Notes under the pieces: generated by a model
What the model was told of the DNA's origin: nothing
The model's database searches: none
The model's input: only the letters and a program-made list of their open reading frames with translations
Shown: positions 57,251 to 64,000 of the stretch, piece after piece
Layout of the letters: every line of letters starts with the position of its first letter
Position numbering within the stretch: position 1 is the first letter of the stretch
Position numbers and translations under genes: made by a program
Source of the DNA: Magnolia sinica
Lineage: Eukaryota > Streptophyta > Magnoliopsida > Magnoliales > Magnoliaceae
Length of the DNA stretch: 64,000 bases
Direction: 5' to 3'
Assembly: GCF_029962835.1 (NCBI RefSeq)
Contig: NC_080578.1
Location: 49,221,001-49,285,000 of the forward strand

Positions 57251-58078
57251 GAGGGAGAGAGAGAGAGCTTGGTGTTGTGTGGGCAGTGGGTAGTGTAGCT
57301 GAGTGGCTATAAAGGTGTTAGTGGTGCACTTTGCACGTGCGCATCATGGTAGTTGCTCCCTAGCAACTTAATAAGAACCGTCACAAGATGGTGCGATCGT
57401 GGTGTAAGAGGTACAAAGTGTGAGAAAGGGCCAACTTATATAGGTTCATGGAAACTGTCAGATTTGTCTGCTGTAGAGAACGGCTAGAAATTGACGTTGG
57501 TTAATGCTAATGGTCAAAAAACGGTCAGCCATTCAGTGATCCAAACAATAATATCTTTAATCCAACGGTCTGAAACATATGGATTAATGAGCCAACGGTC
57601 AAAAACATTTTTGCAACATTTTAATCTTTAATGGCCTCAGGTGCAATGGTCCATTCACTCCATTTATATAAACTGGACCCCTTCAAGTCTATATCATCAG
57701 AAATCCAATCGATCTCCTTTACAAGAACATAAGATCTCTCTTATGTTCTTTTAATAAGTTAGTAACACATTGAGTACTCGAACTCGCTAAGTGTTAAGTT
57801 CGATTTCTCATTGAGTATGCCAGAGACTATGACTGCGTTAGTCGAGTTCCTAAGGTCGTCCCTTCATGATTGCTGCATGCATGACCAAACAAGACTTCGT
57901 ATCATGGAAGTAATTCCCCAGTAACCCATCGACAATCTCTAATATGAGAGGAGAGGGGGCCAATCATGCTTTAAGGACAACGTATCTAATATGTGGTTTA
58001 GCCTAATTCGAATAATTATTTTTTAAAATTTATTTTTCAGTATCCAAATTCTTTATTTTGGAATTTTCACCAACAATC
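57251..58078 (+). mobile_element. Probable copia 5' LTR with TATA box
   Basis: The region immediately upstream of the copia gag has LTR features: repeated AACGGTCAGCC / CAACGGTCTGAAAC / AACGGTCAAAAAC phrases (57520-57610), then a TATA box, TATATAA, at 57665-57671, followed by a transcript-like leader and an end at ATTTTCACCAACA (58066-58078). The 5' border was not fixed and the primer-binding site after 58078 is not recognisable. Confidence 0.5.
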
Positions 58079-58995
58079 TTAAAGTGTGATTTGATATGGA
58101 TATTGAAAACGTTGCGTCAATCAAGCTGATGAACTGGACCTGATAAGACTCGACCGGTTCGATGGTACTAACTTCACCAGGTGGCAAGCCAAGCTGAAGT
58201 TTTCTTTCCACCCTAAAGATCTAATACATTCTGGACTCGAACCTGCTACCACTCCTAGAGGAGACTGATGATGATTTTGCAAAACATATCACCGCAAGAT
58301 CCAAGCGACAAGAAGACGTGTTATTATCTCGCGGTCATATCCTGAACGCCCTATCTGATTGTCTATATGACTTGCACACAGGAACAACTTCGACCAAAGA
58401 AATTTGGAATGAGCTAGAATTTAAGTACAAGGTTGAAGAAGAATGAACAAAGAAATTCCTAATTTCCAGTTACTTCGACTTCACCATGGTAGATAATAAG
58501 CTTCTACCGGCCCAGACCTAAGAATTGCAATTGATCGTTAATAAAATAAAGGCTTTAAAAGTTGACCTTTTTGAACCTTCTAAGTTAGAACCATAATAGC
58601 TAAAGTGGCTTTTAAGCTGGGAAGATTACAGGAAGAAACTGTCGCATAAATCTGAAGAATTCACCTTGGAACATATTAAAAAATATTTCCGAATTGAGGA
58701 TAATCTCACAACCAAGACAAGAAAGATGATAAAAATGGTGCATCCTCGTCTAAGGTGAATGCAATAGAAAAGCCATCCCAAAACAATAACCTTGAAAAGA
58801 ATGAATCTTTTTAACCAAACAAAGATAACATGAAATTTAAAAAGTCTTAAAAGAAGAAGAACAGAAAACCCGAAGGGTGTTGCTATGTATGAGAAAAGAT
58901 TGGGCATTTTGCTTGTGTCTGTAGGGAACGTAAGAGACCTAAGAAAGATTCTATTGTAGTGGAAGTCGACATTGTTGTAATGATCACTGAAGTCA
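58079..58995 (+). pseudogene. Copia (Tork-type) gag, broken
   Basis: This encodes the capsid precursor of a Ty1/copia retrotransposon. Frames read RLDRFDGTNFTRWQAKLKF, the UBN2-type core HILNALSDCLYDLHTGTT, TKEIWNELEFKYKVEEE, then a stop, KKFLISSYFDFTMVDNK, and LHHKSEEFTLEHIKKYFRIE. The zinc knuckle reads C-Y-V-stop-E-K-I-G-H-F-A-C: the second Cys codon has become TGA at 58890-58892. The frame ends at VVMITEVM, where an LTR-like insertion begins. Confidence 0.8.
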
Positions 58996-61915
58996 TGTAA
59001 CAGTACCTTGACCCTCCAATACTCAAGTATTGGGTGTTCTCGGGTGTTACTTGGAAGACTTTTTAAACAAGCAGTCGCACGTGCACGCACGTGTTTTAGA
59101 GCTTAAAGATTTAAAATAATTAGATGAGACTCTAATTTCAAAAATCGTAATTAAGAGTCTTAATTGGACTAACCCAAACTTACCTAAAATAGTAATTTTC
59201 CCCCCATAAAATTATGATTTTTAGGGGGAGTCATTTTCTCACGAAATAGAGCGTTGTAACCCACTTATGTGGGTTGGTTGACTCCAAATGGCCTCTTCTA
59301 GTCAAAATTCATAGGTCTCGCGTCCCATCATAACTCATCCTAGATCAAAAGTTATGGCTAATTTATGATTCACACTTCAAACGGTCCTTTCTCCATAACC
59401 AAGAGGAATTTCTCCGATTCAGGTGCACCTGGGGCCTCGTTACACTACGCTCTACTAGATCAATTGCTAGAAACCTACCATCCAACCCTTAGGACCCTAA
59501 CTAGTGAAGAGATGACATTTTTGCTTGACTAGATAGGTTCTTATCGGTCTGACCAACATCTTGTTGGTCTGACTGATAGTGTGTTTAACAAAAATGTTTT
59601 GTCGATCCCTATCTGTTCGACCGATGAACTGCGTAAGTGACTGATTTGGCCGAAATTTCTAAGGGTATAAATACACATTCTTTTCCCTTTTCTCTCATTT
59701 GAGCATTTTTACAAAAAACCTAGGGGTTTGAGAGGGAGGAAATAAATGTTTCACATTTGGGGTCGTGGGAGTTATGCGAAACCTTTCCTAGTTGGAGAAC
59801 CTTCGAATGTGAGCCGGATTCATCTCATTCTTGATAGGTAAGAGGTCCCTAACCTAGTAGAGGTGTTTTTCGTCAAATCTCATAGCCACCAAGGGTTATT
59901 ATGGTTATAAATCGTTCATATTTCTCCGAATCTCAGATTCTAATATTATGGTTTGCTCATATTAGGGTTTGGAAGACTAATCGTTGACTAGTGGTGGTTC
60001 GCGCTTGTGAAGAGGCCGTACTTGGGCGTGGCTTCATTTGAGTGTTGGTTGTGCGCCAATTATGGGCCTCGATTTGTCGAATTGAGTTGGGCATTATCCA
60101 AATCAAGGAAAGTAAGACCCAATTCCTTGATTTACATTTAATTATTTTAAGATTCAAGTCATTAATTGTAGGCTTGTACTTTAATTTAGTTTTAGAGCAT
60201 TTTTTTTTCAAGTTTTTGATGCTAGGGCCACGCTCAAGTTAGGGAATTCCTACTCTAATGTGATGAAACACCCTTCAAGCTTTACTTCAACATTTTTTGT
60301 CTTGCGATAGTTTCAATATTTGTTTAATCATGCTTATTAAACAATGAATCATATGATAATCCTTGGGATTTATGCTACAGGTGTTAATTCTAGGATTGTT
60401 GGTATGAATCATGTGATAGCTTGTATAACCTAGGTTACATGCGTTAATTTTAACATTTTAGTAGAATCCTAAATTTTGGAAATTTGTGTATAGACACACA
60501 ACGTGCTCAGTCATTTATATCAGTCATTTATATAGGTTAATTCACACACGTATGATTTATATGAATATGAATTTCAACATGCCTAATGTAGCTACATAGG
60601 TTGCATGTTAGAATATATGGAATCATGAAGTTGGCAACCAGAATTCACTGGTGAAGTCCATGGGGATTATGGATGATTGTGGGTTATCCCTTGTGACCCG
60701 GATTGCCCCCTTTGTGATTCATATATCTGAACAAATGTATGAGATTGCACTTTGAACTATTGACCTCTCTACTTTTGGATTAAATGTTATTGGTTATAGA
60801 CTTACCAACGTTATGAATTATCATGCTTTGCTGGCTTTGTTGGGAAGAACCTTTTTTGTTGGATGTATATGCATTGTGATGGTAAGGTTTACATGTTAAA
60901 TCAAGATCGGCCACTAGTTGTAAAGGCTTAGTAAATGGTTGTTTGTGAATCATACAAATAAATGTTCGATTAATCATACATTCATGGCATGCAAGTGTTA
61001 TCAAGTGTTTAGTTCACTGTTTGAAAGACTAGTGTACTGTTGAAATGACTCTTGAGCTGGGTCAACTATTTGAAAGACCTAGTCTCTTACATTTAGAGAA
61101 TGAGTCAACTATTTGAAAGACCCATTATCTTGCATTTGAATAGGCTGACTGTTTGAAAGGTCCATTCTTGGTTCGACTGCATGTGCTTCACTAGAGCGAA
61201 GAACATGTGCATGCACCCATGCATTTAAATAAGATGCATTGTACATGTGGCTGTTTGTATGTTTTCTCGAAACTATACTCGATTAACATGTTAAATGCGT
61301 AATGTCAATGGAACTTATTACTAAGTTGGCCACTCATCATTGTTTGTATGTGCAATTGCGCTCGACCGTACAGGTAGCGCGGGGTTGATCATGGCGAGGT
61401 GTAGTATAGGGAGGTCCTGAGAGGAGTTTGGAAGAGTTAACTGTCATGTAACCTTGCTGCAACATTTAGGCTTGGGCCTGCTAGTAGATTTCTTTATTTT
61501 CCTTCTGTAGTTTTTGTGTTCGTACGTTTGGTTATAGTGGATGTTTTGGTCCCTAGTGGTGGGACCCATTTTGGGGTGATATACTCTTGTATTTTCCCGG
61601 ATATGGCTTAATTGTCTTGGTTTCAATTATCTTCACTTATCTTTGATTCTTTTATTAACTATGCTCTACTTTGATTTATTTTATATCGGGATGAATGTTA
61701 ATTTGACTGAGTACACACATGAGAGGTTTTCCCCATGTGCGACATCCCTAGGCGACACTCGAGTTTGCATAGCTAGAACATTATTCTCAAGCGGAGAAAA
61801 TCAGGGTGTTGTCGGTGTCGATGCCAATGCACTCAATTGTTTTAGGGTTAACACCCTAAGATTCAGAATTCAATCCGTCGTACTCAAGAGCTAGGTGTCG
61901 GGGGGTTAAGAGTGA
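58991..61915. mobile_element. LTR-like insertion in the copia gag-pol junction
   Basis: Sequence between the gag end (ITEV) and the protease/integrase side (WWYDTTTIVHVC) is foreign. It starts TGTAACAGTACC at 58996, has no coding sequence, and ends at about 61910 (GGTGTCGGGGGGTTAAG). The flanks AGTCA and AGTGA match at four of five bases. The start and the phrase GCATGTGCATGCA-CATGCATTTAAA near 61205 recall the outer LTR of the 11-24.6 kb nest (24025-24060). A 2.9-kb solo LTR of a related gypsy family is likely. The 59515-59640 stretch repeats GGTCTGACC-type palindromic phrases. Confidence 0.55.
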
Positions 61916-64000
61916 ACATGGTTTAAGGGAAAGTCCTCGGTTGGTGGTACGATACAACTACCATAGTTCATGTATGCTACAATATATTTGCCTTCAAAGC
62001 TCATGAAGATGTGACCAATGTTCAAGAGGTTCTAATGAGGAACAAAATTTATTGGTAAAAGAACCATGGAACATGTGTTTACTTTAAAAAAAAATGTAAT
62101 CCTAACTAATATACTGCATGTCCTAGACATGAGGAGAAACTTAGTTTCAGGGGATCTTTTAGGTAAACTCGGTATTAGGGTTGTATATAAATATGGCAAG
62201 TTGGTCTTCTCCATAAATGGAAAATTTGATGGAAAATGGTATGCTTGAAATGGATGATCAAGTTCTCACTGAATGAAAATAATTCTTCTGCTTATAAGGT
62301 TGAGTCTATATCATTGTGGCATGGTAGATTAACACATATACATTATAATATTGTAAGACTCAGAGCAATGAATGGCTTAATCTCACATAATGAAAGTGAG
62401 AATGATAAATGTAAAAGTATATATACGATCAAAGATGACTAAGAAAATTTTCCCTAGTGTTGATAGATCATATAAAGTGTTAGACCTAGTGCACATTAGC
62501 ATATGTGAGTTAAATGACATTCTTACCTGAGAAGGTAAAATGTACTTTATAACATTCATAGACAATTGCTCTAGATATGTTTGTGTACCTATTGATATCT
62601 AAAGATGAGGCATTTAATGTATTTAAGATCTACAAATTATAAGTCGAAAATCAATTGGATAGGAAGATTAAGATTCTTCGTAGTGACCGAGGAAGAGAAT
62701 ACTTCTCCAATGAATTTTCTAACTATTGTGAAGAACATGGTATAGTTCACCGGTGTACACACCTTATATACCACAAAAAAATGGTGTGGCAGAGAGAAAA
62801 AATATAACCTTAGTTAAAATGGTCAACTCAATGTTACTACAAGTAAAGTTGTCATTTAGTTTATGGGGAGAAGAGCTCCTAGCAGCATGTCATGTCCTAA
62901 ATAGGGTTCTGTGTAAGAAGACCAAGACCTCTTCATATGAGATATGAAAAGAAAAAATAAACTTATTATATCTTAGAGTGTGGGGGTGTCTAGCGTATTA
63001 CAAAACACTTGATCCTTGAAGAACCATGTTGGGTCCTAGAGCTATTAAGTGCGCCTTTGTGAGTTTTGCACAAAATAGTAAAGCCTATAAACTCTTATAC
63101 TTAGAATTTAATGTGATCATAAAATCTAGATATGTAGAGTTCTTTGAAAACACACTCTCTATAGAAACTAAAGATACTGAAATCTAAACTCCTAGTAATG
63201 ATCCTATAAAAGAAACTTAACAAGATGTTGAACCTTGTAGAAGTCAGGGAACAATGATAGAAAAGAGTCTTGATCTTGATTAAATAGACTCTCAACATAT
63301 CTCTTTTAATCTTTTAAAGGGTGATAGAAAAAAAGTTATTAGAAAAATACCTATAATTTTAACTATAGAAGCTGACCTTAAAACCTTTACTAAGGCAATG
63401 TTTTCGAGAGATTCTACTTTTTGAAAGGAGGCCATTAATAATGAAATTGACTCAATTGTGTTAAACCAAACATGGGAACTGGTAGATATACATCCAGGTT
63501 CCAAACCTATAGGGTGCAATTGGGTATTCATGAGAAAATAGTACTACACTGATGATATTATATAGATATTTAAGGCTTGACTAGTAGAAATGTTTCTGTC
63601 AGAAAAAAAATGATTTGATTACTTTGACATATATTAACGTATGGCTAGAATAACATCGATTATGATTTTATTCGCATTGGCATCCATACATCATCTTCAC
63701 ATCCTCCAAATGGATGTAAAAATAACATTTCTAAAAGGTGACCTTAATGAGGAGGTATACATGAAGTAACTAAAATGGTTTGTTTTGCTAGAAAATGAAG
63801 AGAAAGTATGTAGGCTTATTAACTCGTTGTATGAATTAGAGCAAACACCCAAACAGTGGCATGAAAAATTTGATTCAAATGTGTTATTTTATGGTTTCAT
63901 GCATAATGTGGCTGATAAGTGTATTTACGATAAGGTGTGTACTGATTGTATTATTATTATATGTCTATATATTGATGACGTGCTAATTATTATTAATACA
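61916..64000 (+). pseudogene. Copia pol (protease remnant, integrase, RT), broken, runs off the window
   Basis: After the insertion the frames continue. The protease site is degraded: WWYDTTT stands where W-x-D-T/S-G is expected, so the catalytic DTG/DSG is lost. GAG-pre-integrase residues SLWHGRLTHIHYNIVRLRAMNGLI lie at 62310-62390. The integrase core is recognisable from IDNCSRYVCVP to TPYIPQKNGVAERKN (62753-62800). The RT (RVT_2) begins near 63400 with WELVDIHPGSKPIGCNWVF, has LQMDVKITFLKGDLNEEVYM (63705-63765) and the catalytic YIDD at 63968-63979. About ten stops or frameshifts are visible. RNase H and the 3' LTR lie beyond the window. Confidence 0.82.

Noticed and set aside
58979-61915. 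Reading the 58996-61910 segment as copia internal sequence
   Set aside because: The copia protein alignment is interrupted there, and the inserted DNA has no coding similarity and LTR-like ends.
1-64000. tRNA, rRNA or snoRNA genes
   Set aside because: No convincing tRNA A/B boxes with cloverleaf potential or rRNA-like sequence was noticed by eye; a covariance-model scan was not possible here.

Overview
This is a plant nuclear window made almost entirely of transposable elements, with one recognisable host gene. The evidence is the gypsy, copia, plant-L1, RTE, hAT and Tourist-like remnants, a plant-specific trihelix transcription factor, plant-style splice signals and many microsatellites. 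From memory, the very abundant hairpin elements built on a GTGGGCCCCACCATGATG-type terminus, and LTRs with TGTAACACCC/GGGTGTTACA ends, suggest a magnoliid-type tree genome. That placement is inference, not something the sequence proves.

Layout. 1-2.5 kb: broken gag and protease of an Athila/Tat-type gypsy element. 2.5-10.7 kb: AT-rich wreckage of LTRs, with three clusters of short palindromic motifs centred on TCGA or CTAG. 10.77-25.26 kb: a nest that can be read base by base. A foldback (Tourist-like) MITE is split by an LTR-type insertion (11010-24585, duplication ATATA). That insertion contains a solo LTR (12491-15660, duplication CTTTG) and probably an intermediate LTR ending at 20700. 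The hairpin apex holds a hAT MITE (24674-24955, duplication CACATGTG). The LTR material carries 3 kb of layered tandem repeats (15.9-19.0 kb).

25.3-28.5 kb: the gene island. It has an intact 449-codon trihelix (Myb/SANT-like) factor with a probable intron-bearing 5' leader. 28.5-30.6 kb: a tandem 300-bp repeat, a 754-bp hAT element with GCGATCGC palindromes (duplication ATGTTCAT) and a probable LINE tail.

30.6-50.2 kb: one L1-type LINE on the minus strand (about 6.1 kb of its own sequence). Its ORF1 has taken three insertions: a 717-bp hAT MITE, a Tourist-like MITE and a 12.4-kb hAT element. The 12.4-kb hAT carries a decayed transposase and has itself received a full-length second LINE of the same family (40670-46976, duplication TTTCTATTAATTT). 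Both LINEs join ORF1 to ORF2 through the same ATGA stop/start overlap.

50.3-57.2 kb: fragments of other non-LTR elements (RNase H, RT, zf-RVT, RTE-type C terminus), TIR elements and microsatellites. 57.2-64 kb: a decayed copia element on the plus strand that runs off the window at its RT YIDD motif. It is interrupted near the gag/pol junction by a 2.9-kb LTR-like insertion. No tRNA, rRNA or CRISPR was seen. Every transposon coding region visible here is broken, so the trihelix gene is the only sequence likely to make a functional protein.
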